Under the pieces are notes generated by a model, which ran no database searches, was not told the DNA's origin, and saw only the letters and a program-made list of their open reading frames with translations. The position numbers and the translations under genes were made by a program. A DNA stretch of 64,000 nucleotides, from the NCBI RefSeq assembly GCF_000721105.1, contig NZ_JOEV01000039.1:1-64000 (forward strand). Reading direction: 5' to 3'. Shown here piece by piece: positions 17,809 through 26,411 of the stretch (positions are counted from its first letter, which is position 1; each line of letters opens with the position of its first letter). This stretch comes from Streptomyces cellulosae (GTDB taxonomy: Bacteria; Actinomycetota; Actinomycetes; Streptomycetales; Streptomycetaceae).

Positions 17809-18582
17809 TCAGAGCCTCCGGGTGGCGAGCGTCAGCCGGTCACGGGCGTCGAACAGGGCGTCCTTCACCATCTGCTCGTGCGCGGGGGTCAGCCGGGCCA
17901 CCGGCACGGAACAACTGATCGCGTCGCGCGCCGGCGTGCGGTACGGGATCGCCACGCCGAAGCAGCGCAGCCCCAGCGTGTTCTCCTCGCGGTCGACGGC
18001 GAAGCCCTGCTCTCTGACCTGGTGCAACTCCTCGATGAGTTTCTCCCGGTCGGTGATCGTGTGCTCGGTCAGCGCGGGCAGCGTCTCCGGGAGCATCTTG
18101 CGCACCTGCTCGTCGGAGTACGTGCTCAGCAGCGCCTTGCCCAGGGAGGTCGAGTGGGCGGGCAGCCGGCGGCCGACGCGGGTGAAGGGGCGCAGGTAGT
18201 GCTGCGACTGCCGGGTGGCGAGGTAGACCACGTTGGTGCCGTCCAGGCGGGCCAGGTGGATGGTCTCCGTGGTGTCGTCCGAGAGCCGGTCCAGGGTCGG
18301 CCGGGCCGCCGCGACCACCTCGTCGCCGTCGATGTAGGACGTCCCCACCAGGAGCGCCCGTACGCCGATCCCGTACCGCGTGCCCGTCGCGTCCGTCTCC
18401 ACCCAGCCCAGCTCCACGAGCGTGCGCAGTAGCATGTACAGACTGGACTTGGGGTAACCGACGGCCTCCTGGACCGCCGCCAAGGAGTGCATACCGGGGC
18501 GACCGGCGAAGTACTCGAGCAGTTCAACCGTCCGTACCGCGGACTTGACCTGCGCCCCGCCGCCTGTCTCGGCTGCCGACAT
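17809..18582 (-). CDS. IclR-family transcriptional regulator
   Basis: 257 residues: an N-terminal winged helix (VKSAVRTVELLEYFA...VGYPKSSLYMLLRTLVELGWVE) and a C-terminal GAF-like effector domain with the DRLSDDTTETIHLA and STSLGKALLS segments typical of IclR. The ATG at 18582 is chosen over longer in-frame starts because homology to the family begins there and AAGGGG lies upstream. It is divergent from a semialdehyde dehydrogenase gene, which it probably controls together with itself; the 154-bp intergenic region has candidate sites. Confidence 0.9.
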   Translation of the reverse strand: MSAAETGGGAQVKSAVRTVELLEYFAGRPGMHSLAAVQEAVGYPKSSLYMLLRTLVELGWVETDATGTRYGIGVRALLVGTSYIDGDEVVAAARPTLDRLSDDTTETIHLARLDGTNVVYLATRQSQHYLRPFTRVGRRLPAHSTSLGKALLSTYSDEQVRKMLPETLPALTEHTITDREKLIEELHQVREQGFAVDREENTLGLRCFGVAIPYRTPARDAISCSVPVARLTPAHEQMVKDALFDARDRLTLATRRL

Positions 18583-18622
18583 CGCCCTTGACCCCTTCGT
18601 TGGACGGGAACCTGAAGATATA

Positions 18623-18696
18623 GTCTCCGACAGCATATTCATCATCAGAGACAGCGTTCAGCATATCGAACGACCCTGGTGGATGACCTAGATACT
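18623..18696. promoter_or_regulatory. candidate IclR operator region with repeated CAGCATAT and promoter
   Basis: CAGCATAT occurs at 18631-18638 and again at 18659-18666, 28 bp apart. Between them GTCTC (18623-18627) and GAGAC (18648-18652) form inverted half-sites. TAGATA at 18689-18694 could be the -10 of the dehydrogenase gene. The elements are seen directly; their binding by the adjacent IclR protein is inference. Confidence 0.4.
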
Positions 18697-18736
18697 GCGG
18701 CAAAACAGCGGCAATACATACCTGGAGGGACCCGCG

Positions 18737-20266
18737 GTGGCAGCAGCACCAGTCTGGAGTGTCGACCCCCGAACCGGGAAGCAGCGTGAACAGGTTGCGG
18801 TGGAGGCCACTGCCGAGGAGGTGGACGCCACCGTCCGCGCCGCCCACGCCGCACGCGGCTCCCTCGCCGACCGCACGGTGCGCTCGGCGTTCCTGCGCGC
18901 CGCCGCCGACGAGCTGGAGGCGTCCAAGGACCACCTCGTCGAGGCCGCCGACGCCGAGACCGCGCTCGGTCCGGTCCGGCTGACGGGCGAGCTCGCCCGC
19001 ACCTGCTACCAGCTGCGGGCCTTCGCGGACATCGTCGACGAGGGCGCCTTCCTCGACGTCGTCATCAACCACCCCGACGACACCGCGACCCCGCCCATTC
19101 CCGACCTGCGCCGCTACAAGGTGCCGCTGGGCGTCGTCGCCGTGTACTCGGCCTCCAACTTCCCCTTCGCCTTCTCGGTCGCCGGCGGCGACACCGCCAG
19201 CGCGCTGGCCGCGGGCTGCCCGGTCGTCGTCAAGGCCCACCCCGACCACCCGGGCCTGTCCGAGCTGGTCGCGTCCGTGCTGCGCCGGGCCGCCGCCGCG
19301 CACGACATCCCCGAGGGAGTCGTCGGCCTCGTCCACGGCTTCGAGGCGGGCATCGAGCTGATCAAGCACCCGCTGGTCTCCGCGGCGGGCTTCACCGGCT
19401 CCATCCGGGGCGGGCGCGCACTGTTCGACGCGGCCGCGGCCCGTCCGGTGCCGATCCCGTTCCACGGCGAGCTGGGCTCGCTGAACCCCGTCGTCGTCAC
19501 CGAGGCCGCCGCCACCGAGCGGGCCGCGGAGATCGGCAGTGGGCTCGCCGGGTCCATGACCCTGGGTGTCGGACAGTTCTGCGTCAAGCCGGGTCTGGTG
19601 CTGGTGCCGACCGGCGCCGCCGGAGACGGCCTGGTCAAGTCCCTCACCGACGCGGTCAGCGACACCGACGCCGGGGTGCTGCTCGACCACCGCATGCGGG
19701 ACAACTTCATCGCCGGGGTCACCAAGCGCACCGAGCTGCCCGACGTGGACTCCCCGGTGACGCCGGGCGCGGGCGGCGAGCACACGGTCAGCCCGGGCTT
19801 CCTGACGGTGCCCGCGGACAAGCTGGCGCAGGAGGGCGAGTACGACCTGCTCCTGGAGGAGTGCTTCGGGCCGGTCACCGTCGTGGCCCGCTACGAGGAC
19901 GACGCCGAGGTGAAGTCGGTACTGTCGCGGCTGCCGGGGAACCTGACGGCGACGGTGCAGCTCTCCTCCGAGGAGGCGGCCGGTGAGGGCCGCGGGGCCG
20001 AGATCCTTCAGGAGCTGACCCCGCTCGCCGGCCGTGTGCTGGTGAACGGGTGGCCCACGGGCGTTGCCGTGGCGCCGGCCCAGCATCACGGCGGGCCGTA
20101 CCCGGCGACGACGTCGACGTCCACTTCTGTGGGCGGTACGGCCATCGAGCGGTGGCTGCGGCCGGTCGCCTATCAGAACGCGCCGGAGGCCCTGCTGCCG
20201 CCGGAGCTGAAGGACGACAACCCGTTGGGGCTGCCCCGTCGGTTGGACGGGCGGCTCGAGCGATAG
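18737..20266 (+). CDS. aldehyde dehydrogenase, alpha-ketoglutaric semialdehyde dehydrogenase type
   Basis: 509 residues of the NAD(P)-dependent aldehyde dehydrogenase superfamily. Features are YSASNFPFAFSVAGGDTASALAAGCPVVVKAHPDHPG (cofactor binding), FHGELGSLNPVVV (catalytic Glu region) and GVGQFCVKPG (catalytic Cys). The GELGSLNP and GQFCxKPG forms are those of type III ketoglutaric semialdehyde dehydrogenases, the last step of hexarate/uronate oxidation to 2-oxoglutarate. GTG start with GGAGGGA seven bases upstream. Divergent from an IclR gene. In a window rich in pectinases this may oxidise galacturonate-derived intermediates, but the dehydratase genes of that route are not seen. Confidence 0.85.
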   Translation: MAAAPVWSVDPRTGKQREQVAVEATAEEVDATVRAAHAARGSLADRTVRSAFLRAAADELEASKDHLVEAADAETALGPVRLTGELARTCYQLRAFADIVDEGAFLDVVINHPDDTATPPIPDLRRYKVPLGVVAVYSASNFPFAFSVAGGDTASALAAGCPVVVKAHPDHPGLSELVASVLRRAAAAHDIPEGVVGLVHGFEAGIELIKHPLVSAAGFTGSIRGGRALFDAAAARPVPIPFHGELGSLNPVVVTEAAATERAAEIGSGLAGSMTLGVGQFCVKPGLVLVPTGAAGDGLVKSLTDAVSDTDAGVLLDHRMRDNFIAGVTKRTELPDVDSPVTPGAGGEHTVSPGFLTVPADKLAQEGEYDLLLEECFGPVTVVARYEDDAEVKSVLSRLPGNLTATVQLSSEEAAGEGRGAEILQELTPLAGRVLVNGWPTGVAVAPAQHHGGPYPATTSTSTSVGGTAIERWLRPVAYQNAPEALLPPELKDDNPLGLPRRLDGRLER

Positions 20267-20314
20267 CGGCTCCGCGTCCCCAAGGGTCTCCACCGGGCCT
20301 GAGAGAATCGGTTG

Positions 20315-20923
20315 ATGGACGTCGAACTTCCCGAACTGCCCTTCCTCCTGCGTACGTACGGACCGGAAGGCAACTGGTCGCATGAGGACGGCGTCCTCAC
20401 CGGATGGGCGGGCCCCCGGCAGGACCGGTTCGTTCCGCCCATCGGGGAAGCGCTGGACCCCGCCTCCGACGCGCCCCGCCTCCTCGGGGCGCCCGAAGGG
20501 GACTTCCAGCTGATCGCTCGCGTCACGGTCGGGTTCGCCGGGGCCTTCGACGCGGGAGTCCTGTACGTCCACGTCGGGGAGCGGGCCTGGGCCAAGCTGT
20601 GTCTGGAGTACTCCCCGGACGTGCCCACCGTGTGCACGGTGGTCACCCGGGGACACTCGGACGACGCCAACTCCTTCACCGTGGACGGCAGTTCGGTCTG
20701 GCTGCGGGTGAGCCGGACCGGGCGGGCCTTCGCCTTCCACGCCTCCCGGGACGGTGAGCGCTGGACCTTCGTCCGGCTCTTCACGCTCGGCGGCGAGAAG
20801 GAGACCGGCGCCGCCCTCGTCGGCTTCATGACGCAGTCGCCGATGGGGGAGGGGTGCGTCGTGACGTACGACCACCTCGAGTTCCGCCCCAGCTGGCCGG
20901 ACGACCTGCGAGGCGGCAGCTGA
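20315..20923 (+). CDS. DUF1349 family protein
   Basis: 202 residues resembling DUF1349 (concanavalin-like beta-sandwich) proteins: GAFDAGVLYVHVGERAWAKLCLEYSPD, SVVTRGHSDD-like segment and LRVSRTGRAFAFHASRDGERWTFVRLF. No signal peptide or membrane helix. The exact role of the family is not established. ATG at 20315 is preferred to the TTG one codon earlier. Its last 98 bases overlap the convergent MFS gene. Confidence 0.85.
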   Translation: MDVELPELPFLLRTYGPEGNWSHEDGVLTGWAGPRQDRFVPPIGEALDPASDAPRLLGAPEGDFQLIARVTVGFAGAFDAGVLYVHVGERAWAKLCLEYSPDVPTVCTVVTRGHSDDANSFTVDGSSVWLRVSRTGRAFAFHASRDGERWTFVRLFTLGGEKETGAALVGFMTQSPMGEGCVVTYDHLEFRPSWPDDLRGGS

Positions 20924-22265
20924 GGGCGAAGGTCACCGCGAGCAGGACCGCGCTGACGATCAGGCTCAGCCGCATCCCCTCGACGAAGCCGTCGGAGACC
21001 AGGGCCCCGAAGACGGCGATCCCCAGGCCGCCGGACACCTGACGTGCCGCGTTGAGCATCCCGGCCGCGAGGCCCGCCCGCTCGGCGGGCACGGCGTCCA
21101 TCATCGCGGCGGTCAGGGGCGGCACCGTCAGGGCGCAGCCCAGCGCCATGGGGACCAGGAGCGCGGCCACCACACCCGTCGGCGTGCCGGCGTCGACGTA
21201 CAGCAGCCCGAGCAGTCCCACCACGGCCAGCCCCTGCCCCAGCAGCATGGGCAGGCGCGGGCCGTGGCGGCCGGCGAGCTTGCCCGCCACCACGTTCGTC
21301 ACCGCGATCAGCCCGGTCATGGGCAGGAACATCAGCCCGGCGGCCAGGGCGGAACGGCCCTGCACCTGCTGGAAGAAGAGCGAGAAGACGAACACCATGC
21401 TGTAGAAGGCCACGCTGACCGCCGCTCCCGCCGCGACCGTCGCGGTCACGGTCCGATCGCGGAAAAGGCCGAGGGGCACGACCGGATGCGCCTGGCGCCT
21501 CTCGATCCGCAGGAACGCGGCACCGGCGACGACGGCCACGGCTCCCGCGGCCCAGCCCGCCGTCCCGCCCTCGATCACCGCGAACGCCAGCGCCGTCAGG
21601 GCCAGCACCGCCGTCACCTGGCCGGGCAGATCCAGCGGCGCCGGCCGGCGCCGCGAACGTGGGGCCCGTACCAGCAGGACCAGGATCGCCACCCCGATCG
21701 GCACGTTGACGAAGAAGATCCCGCGCCAGTCCCACGCGGTGGTCAGCGCACCGCCCGCCACCGGTCCCAGGGCCACCGCCACCGAACCCCCGGCCGCCCA
21801 CAGGGCCACCGCGCGTGCCCGCCGGGCCGGATCGGCGTACGCCTGCCGCACCAGCGCGAGCGAGGCCGGAAGGACGACGGCCGCCGCCACGCCCTGCGCC
21901 ACCCGCGCGCCGGTCAGGACCGGCAGGTTCGGCGCCATTCCGCAGGCCACCGAGGCGAGCGTGAACACCGCGGTGCCGAGTCCGTACGCGCGGCTCGCAC
22001 CGGCCCGGTCCGAGAACGCGCCGGTGGACAGCATGAGCGAGGCGAACGCCAGCGTGTAGGCGTCCACCACCCACTGCAGACCGGACATGCCGCCGCCGAA
22101 GGAGGAGCCGATCGCGGGCAGCGCCACGTTCACCACGGACGCGTCGAGGCAGATCAGTGCGAAGCCGAGGAGGGCGGCGGTGAGAGTGAGCGCGGACGAG
22201 GAACGCTTGGGTCCCACATCACCCCCGGCGGGGGCGACTTGACCGGTCTGGGAGGTCTGCTTCAT
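20826..22265 (-). CDS. MFS drug-efflux transporter, DHA2 (EmrB/QacA) family
   Basis: 479 residues, 14-helix type. The first helix ends LDASVVNVALPAIG, the DHA2 motif D1, and LQWVVDAYTLAFASLMLSTGAFSDRAG is motif A; LGPVAGGALTTAWDWRGIFFVNVPIG is motif C and following. Exports small molecules using the proton gradient; substrate unknown. ATG at 22265 is chosen because GGAG lies 8 bases upstream; an ATG two codons earlier has no room for a ribosome site. Divergent from a GlxA/AraC regulator, which is its likely controller. The 3' end overlaps the DUF1349 gene by 98 bases on the opposite strand. Confidence 0.9.
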   Translation of the reverse strand: MKQTSQTGQVAPAGGDVGPKRSSSALTLTAALLGFALICLDASVVNVALPAIGSSFGGGMSGLQWVVDAYTLAFASLMLSTGAFSDRAGASRAYGLGTAVFTLASVACGMAPNLPVLTGARVAQGVAAAVVLPASLALVRQAYADPARRARAVALWAAGGSVAVALGPVAGGALTTAWDWRGIFFVNVPIGVAILVLLVRAPRSRRRPAPLDLPGQVTAVLALTALAFAVIEGGTAGWAAGAVAVVAGAAFLRIERRQAHPVVPLGLFRDRTVTATVAAGAAVSVAFYSMVFVFSLFFQQVQGRSALAAGLMFLPMTGLIAVTNVVAGKLAGRHGPRLPMLLGQGLAVVGLLGLLYVDAGTPTGVVAALLVPMALGCALTVPPLTAAMMDAVPAERAGLAAGMLNAARQVSGGLGIAVFGALVSDGFVEGMRLSLIVSAVLLAVTFALSCRLAGRPASWGGTRGGRTSRRTPPPSATAS

Positions 22266-22341
22266 GGACATGACTCCATGCTGCGCACCGCCGCCGCCGT
22301 ACAGTAGTGGCCGGAATGCCATATGCCCGGAGGTTCTGGCC

Positions 22342-23325
22342 ATGCCCCTGTCGGTCACCCCGCACCGCGTCGCGGTCATCGCGCCCTCGCCCGTCGCGAT
22401 GTTCAACCTCGGCATCCCCGAGATGCTCTTCGGCAAGGTCGAGCGGGACGGGCGACCCGGGTACGAGGTGGTCATCTGCGCGGCCGAGCCGGGACCGGTG
22501 CCCACCACCGGCGGCCTCGACCTGTACGTACGGCACGGTCTCGACGCCGTGCGGGAGGCGGACACGGTGATCGTCGCGGGCACGGGAGCGCCGTACGAAC
22601 CGCACCCGCCGATCGTGGCCGCCGTCCGGGTGGCGGCGGCCGACGGCAAGCGGATCGCGTCCCTGTGCAGCGGAGCCTTCCAACTCGCCGAGGCGGGCCT
22701 GCTCCACGGCCGCAAGGCCACGACGTACTGGACGCACGCCGAGAAACTCCGCAGCCTCTACCCGCAGATCGACCTGTGCGCGGACGTGCTGTACGTCCAG
22801 GACGGGCCGTACCTGACGGCGTCCGGCTACGCCGCCGGCATCGACCTGTGCCTGCACATCATCCGCACCGACTACGGCGCCGCCGTCGCCAACGAGGTCG
22901 CCCGCCTCGCCCTCGTCGCCCCCGTGCGCCCGGGCGGCCAGACCCAGTTCACCCAGACCCCGCTGCCGCCCGAGCGCGGCACCGCCTGCGCGGACACCCG
23001 CGGCTGGGCCATGCGCAACCTCGACAAGCCGCTCACCCTCACCGACCTGGCGCGGCACGCGGGAGTCTCCGTCCGCACCCTCACCCGCCGCTTCCACGCC
23101 GAGAGCGGGGTCAGTCCCCTCCAGTGGCTGCTCCACCAGCGCATCGAGCGGGCGAAGGAACTCCTGGAGACCACCACCCTCCCCATGGACCAGGTGGCCC
23201 GCGCCTGCGGCCTCGGCACGGCAGACTCCCTGCGCGCCCACGTGGTCCGCCGCACAGGCCTGCCGCCGAGCGCCTACCGCGCGCAGTTCACCCGCCTGGG
23301 AACCACGGCAGTCACCGTCGCGTGA
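22342..23325 (+). CDS. GlxA-type regulator (DJ-1/PfpI domain plus AraC helix-turn-helix)
   Basis: 327 residues: a DJ-1/PfpI domain (~1-185, with the elbow IASLCSGAFQLAEAGLL) joined to two AraC helix-turn-helix units (~225-320, LTLTDLARHAGVSVRTLTRRFHAESGVSPLQWLLHQRIERAKELL). Such proteins are transcription activators or repressors with a ligand-sensing amidase-like domain. GGAGG sits 8 bases before the ATG. The 76-bp gap to the divergent MFS gene suggests it controls that exporter. Confidence 0.92.
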   Translation: MPLSVTPHRVAVIAPSPVAMFNLGIPEMLFGKVERDGRPGYEVVICAAEPGPVPTTGGLDLYVRHGLDAVREADTVIVAGTGAPYEPHPPIVAAVRVAAADGKRIASLCSGAFQLAEAGLLHGRKATTYWTHAEKLRSLYPQIDLCADVLYVQDGPYLTASGYAAGIDLCLHIIRTDYGAAVANEVARLALVAPVRPGGQTQFTQTPLPPERGTACADTRGWAMRNLDKPLTLTDLARHAGVSVRTLTRRFHAESGVSPLQWLLHQRIERAKELLETTTLPMDQVARACGLGTADSLRAHVVRRTGLPPSAYRAQFTRLGTTAVTVA

Positions 23326-23373
23326 GACAGGCCGCCGGTCGGTCCGCACTCCGGGGGAATGAAACCGGCTGCT

Positions 23374-23383
23374 TGAACGTTCA
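23374..23383. promoter_or_regulatory. palindrome TGAACGTTCA upstream of DsbA-family gene
   Basis: Perfect 10-bp palindrome 53 bases before the start; the overlapping TTGAAC (23373-23378) would serve as a -35. Candidate operator only. Confidence 0.35.
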
Positions 23384-23435
23384 TCCACCCGGCGGAGGGA
23401 GCCTCCGTACCCGTACGACCTGGAGAGCCGAGACC

Positions 23436-24152
23436 ATGCGCGTCGAAATCTGGACGGACATCGCCTGCCCCTGGTGCTATGTCGGAAAGGCCCGCTTCGA
23501 CAAGGCGCTGGAGGCCTTCCCGCACCGCGACCAGGTCGAGGTGGTGCACCGCTCGTTCGAGCTGGACCCGGGGCGCGCCAAGGACGACGTCCAGCCCGTG
23601 ATCAGCATGCTCACCAAGAAGTACGGCATGAGCGAGGCGCAGGCCCAGGCCGGCGAGGAGAACCTGGGCGCGCAGGCCGCCGCCGAGGGCCTCGCCTACC
23701 GCACCCGGGACCGCGACCACGGCAACACCTTCGACATGCACCGCCTGCTCCACTTCGCCAAGGAGCAGGGCAGGCAGGACGAGCTGATCCAGATCCTCTA
23801 CCGGGCCAACTTCGCCGACGAGCGGTCCGTCTTCTCCGAGGGCGACGAGCGCCTGGTCGAGCTGGCCGTCGCCGCCGGCCTGGACGCCGACGCCGCCCGC
23901 ACGGTCCTCGCCGACCCGACCGCGTACGCCGACGACGTCCGCGCCGACGAGCGCGAGGCGGCCGAGCTCGGCGCGAACGGGGTGCCCTTCTTCGTCCTCG
24001 ACCGCAAGTACGGCGTCTCCGGCGCCCAGCCCACCGAGCTCTTCGCCCAGGCACTGACGCAGGCCTGGGGCGAGCGTCCTCCCCTCAAGCTGATCGACGA
24101 GGGCGACGCGCAGGCCTGCGGCCCGGACGGATGCGCGGTGCCGCAGGCCTAG
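23436..24152 (+). CDS. DsbA-family oxidoreductase (FrnE-like)
   Basis: 238 residues, thioredoxin fold with CPWC near the N terminus (DIACPWCYVGKARF, ~9-22) and the long helical insert of FrnE proteins (NTFDMHRLLHFAKEQGRQDELIQILYRANF), closing with GVPFFVLDRKYGVSGAQP (cis-Pro loop). No signal peptide, so it acts in the cytoplasm, as FrnE proteins do, in thiol-disulfide chemistry or isomerisation. The last residues CGPDGCAVPQA add another Cys pair. Stand-alone gene. Confidence 0.92.
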   Translation: MRVEIWTDIACPWCYVGKARFDKALEAFPHRDQVEVVHRSFELDPGRAKDDVQPVISMLTKKYGMSEAQAQAGEENLGAQAAAEGLAYRTRDRDHGNTFDMHRLLHFAKEQGRQDELIQILYRANFADERSVFSEGDERLVELAVAAGLDADAARTVLADPTAYADDVRADEREAAELGANGVPFFVLDRKYGVSGAQPTELFAQALTQAWGERPPLKLIDEGDAQACGPDGCAVPQA

Positions 24153-24267
24153 GGCCCTGGCGGCGCCGGGCAAAGCGCAGGTCGGGGCGGACGTATAAGC
24201 GTCTCTTGGCGAAGCCACGTGGAAATCCGCAATGGACTGAGGGGTGGCCGGGAGTCAGAGTGGACCC

Positions 24268-25317
24268 ATGGAGACCTTCGAGAGCCTCGTCCGCGCCGAG
24301 TTCGCCCCGAAGAACACCTATCTGAACACCGCGAGCACCGGGCTGATGCCGGCCCGGACCGTGGCCGCCATGCACACCGCCGTGGAGGCGTCGGCGGCCG
24401 GGCAGCCGACCGACATGTTCGCCGACGTGGAGGCCGCCCGGGCCGCCTTCGCCCGGCTGACGGGCGTTCCCGCCGACCGGGTGGCGGCCGGGGCCTCGGT
24501 CGCCGTCTACAGCGGCCTGATCGCCGCGTCCCTGCCCGAGGGCGCCGAAGTCCTCACGGCCGAGGGCGACTTCAGCTCCCTGGTGAACCCCTTCCACATC
24601 CGCCCCGACCTCAAGGTGCGCACCGTCCCGCTGGAACGCGTCGCCGAGTCGGTACGGCCCGGCACCGCGCTGGTCGCGGTGAGCGCCGCCCAGTCTGCGG
24701 ACGGCCGGGTCGCCGACCTCGCCGCGATCAGGGCGGCGGCCCGCGAGTACGGGGCGCGCACGTACGTCGACGCCTCCCAGGCCGCCGGATGGCTGGACTT
24801 CACGGCCGACGCCCACGACTACGTCGCCTCGGTCGCCTTCAAGTGGCTGCTGTGCCCGCGCGGGGTGACCTTCCTGGTCGTTCCGGAGGACCTCGGCGGC
24901 CTCCCGTCGCTGTTCGCGGGCTGGGTGGCGGGGGAGCACCCCTGGGACGCCTGCTACGGCCCGGTCGACGAACTCGCCCGCTCCGCACGCCGGTTCGACG
25001 AGAGCCCGGCCCTCTTCTCGTACGCCGGCGCCCGCCGCTCCCTCGCGCTGCTGGAGGAACTGGGCGTGGACGCCGTACGCGCCCACGACCTCGCCCTGGC
25101 CGACCGTTTCCGCGCCGGCCTGCACAGCCTCGGCCACGAACCCGTGCCGTCCCCCGGCTCCCCGATCGTCTCCGTCCCCGGACTCGGCCACCGCCAGGGC
25201 GAGCTGAGCGACGCCGGGGTCCAGGTCTCCGACCGTGCGGGCAACCTGCGGGCCGCCTTCCACCTGTACAACACCCCGGCCGACGTCGACCGCCTGCTGG
25301 ACGTCCTGTCGTCCTGA
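24268..25317 (+). CDS. class V aminotransferase-fold PLP enzyme
   Basis: 349 residues. The fold-type I PLP core shows TYVDASQAAGWLDF (Asp binding the pyridine N) and ASVAFKWLLCPRGVTFL with the Schiff-base Lys. The N terminus KNTYLNTASTGLMPARTV resembles isopenicillin-epimerase/cysteine-desulfurase-like members. Substrate cannot be read from sequence. The ATG at 24268 fits the family length; a GTG 24 bases earlier is possible. Confidence 0.82.
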   Translation: METFESLVRAEFAPKNTYLNTASTGLMPARTVAAMHTAVEASAAGQPTDMFADVEAARAAFARLTGVPADRVAAGASVAVYSGLIAASLPEGAEVLTAEGDFSSLVNPFHIRPDLKVRTVPLERVAESVRPGTALVAVSAAQSADGRVADLAAIRAAAREYGARTYVDASQAAGWLDFTADAHDYVASVAFKWLLCPRGVTFLVVPEDLGGLPSLFAGWVAGEHPWDACYGPVDELARSARRFDESPALFSYAGARRSLALLEELGVDAVRAHDLALADRFRAGLHSLGHEPVPSPGSPIVSVPGLGHRQGELSDAGVQVSDRAGNLRAAFHLYNTPADVDRLLDVLSS

Positions 25318-25407
25318 ACACCGGTGCGGGCGGCGTCACCGGCGTGGCTGTGAAGCCGCTCCCGCCTGTGACACCGCCCGCACCACCCGTTCCGCAGAAC
25401 GCGGGGC

Positions 25408-25441
25408 TCACTTCACCGGTGTGAAGTCCCTCGCCCCGATG
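25408..25441 (-). repeat. duplicated copy of the ectD 3' end, including a stop codon
   Basis: Read on the minus strand this segment encodes I-G-A-R-D-F-T-P-V-K-stop. The genuine ectD end, 79 bp upstream on that strand, reads I-G-A-R-D-F-T-P-V-R-stop. A 21-bp core is identical (25421-25441 versus 25500-25520). Confidence 0.88.
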
Positions 25442-25449
25442 CCGCATGC

Positions 25450-25468
25450 TCCGGGGGCAACCCCCGGA
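25450..25468. repeat. hairpin in the segment inserted at the ectD 3' end
   Basis: Perfect 8-bp stem TCCGGGGG/CCCCCGGA with a CAA loop, followed by further C/G-rich blocks to 25490. This kind of CCGGGGGCAACCCCCGG block is common between Streptomyces genes. It may also act as the ect operon terminator. The rest of 25318-25407 holds no recognisable gene. Confidence 0.7.
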
Positions 25469-25486
25469 CCCCCGGCCGGGCTCCGC

Positions 25487-26404
25487 TCATCGCACGGGAG
25501 TGAAGTCCCTCGCCCCGATGAACTCGGGCCGCCGTACCGGGGCCGAGAACGGCTCGACCGCCTCGTTCTCCACGCTGTTGAACACGATGAACACGTTGCT
25601 GCGCGGGAACGGCGTGATGTTGTCGCCCGAGCCGTGCATGGCGTTGCAGTCGAACCAGGTCGCCGAACCGGCCTTGCCGGTGAACAACTTGATGCCGTAC
25701 TCGGACGCCATCTTGGTCAGCGCCTCGTCGGAGGGCGTGCCCGCGTCCTGCATCTGCAGGGACTTCTTGTAGTTGTCCTTCGGCGTGGCCCCCGCACACC
25801 CGAGGAACGTCCGGTGCGACCCCGGCATGATCATGAGGCCGCCGTTGGTGTCGTAGTTCTCGGTGAGCGCGATCGACACGGACACGGTCCGCATGTTCGG
25901 CAGACCGTCCTCGGCGTGCCAGGTCTCGAAGTCGGAGTGCCAGTAGAAGCCGCTCGCTCCGAAGCCGGGCTTGACGTTGATCCGCGACTGGTGGACGTAC
26001 ACGTCCGAGCCGAGGATCTGCCGGGCCCGGCCGACGACCCGCTCGTCGCGCACCAGGCGCGCGAAGACCTCGCTGATCCGGTGCACCTCGAAGACGGACC
26101 GGATCTCCTGCGACTGCGGCTCGACGATGGAGCGCTCGTCGGCGCGGATCGCCGGGTCCGTGACGAGCCGCTCCAACTCGCGCTGGTAGACGCCGATCTC
26201 GTCCGGGCCTACGAGCTGGTCGATGGCGAGGAAGCCGTCGCGCTCGAACGCCTGGAGGTCGGTGTCGGAGACCGGTCCGGCGGTGCCGGGCGGCGACCAG
26301 ACGACCGGGTCCTGGCGCGGAACAGCCACCTCGGTGGCGCCGCGGCTGGGGTAGAGATCCGTGACGGTGGTACTGGGCGTGGTGCTTGGCGTGGTGGTGG
26401 TCAT
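25487..26404 (-). CDS. ectD: ectoine 5-hydroxylase
   Basis: Fe(II)/2-oxoglutarate dioxygenase that converts ectoine to 5-hydroxyectoine. 305 residues, normal for EctD. Iron ligands are in FYWHSDFETWH (His-x-Asp) and NAMHGSGDN (distal His); QSRINVKPGFGASGF and VENEAVEPF are diagnostic EctD stretches. The N terminus has a Thr/Ser/Pro-rich lead (TTTTPSTTPSTTV). Start supported by GGAGG about 14 bases upstream. Last gene of ectABCD, 7 bases after ectC. Its terminal codons are duplicated downstream (see 25408-25441). Confidence 0.97.
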   Translation of the reverse strand: MTTTTPSTTPSTTVTDLYPSRGATEVAVPRQDPVVWSPPGTAGPVSDTDLQAFERDGFLAIDQLVGPDEIGVYQRELERLVTDPAIRADERSIVEPQSQEIRSVFEVHRISEVFARLVRDERVVGRARQILGSDVYVHQSRINVKPGFGASGFYWHSDFETWHAEDGLPNMRTVSVSIALTENYDTNGGLMIMPGSHRTFLGCAGATPKDNYKKSLQMQDAGTPSDEALTKMASEYGIKLFTGKAGSATWFDCNAMHGSGDNITPFPRSNVFIVFNSVENEAVEPFSAPVRRPEFIGARDFTPVR

Positions 26405-26411
26405 GGTGATG

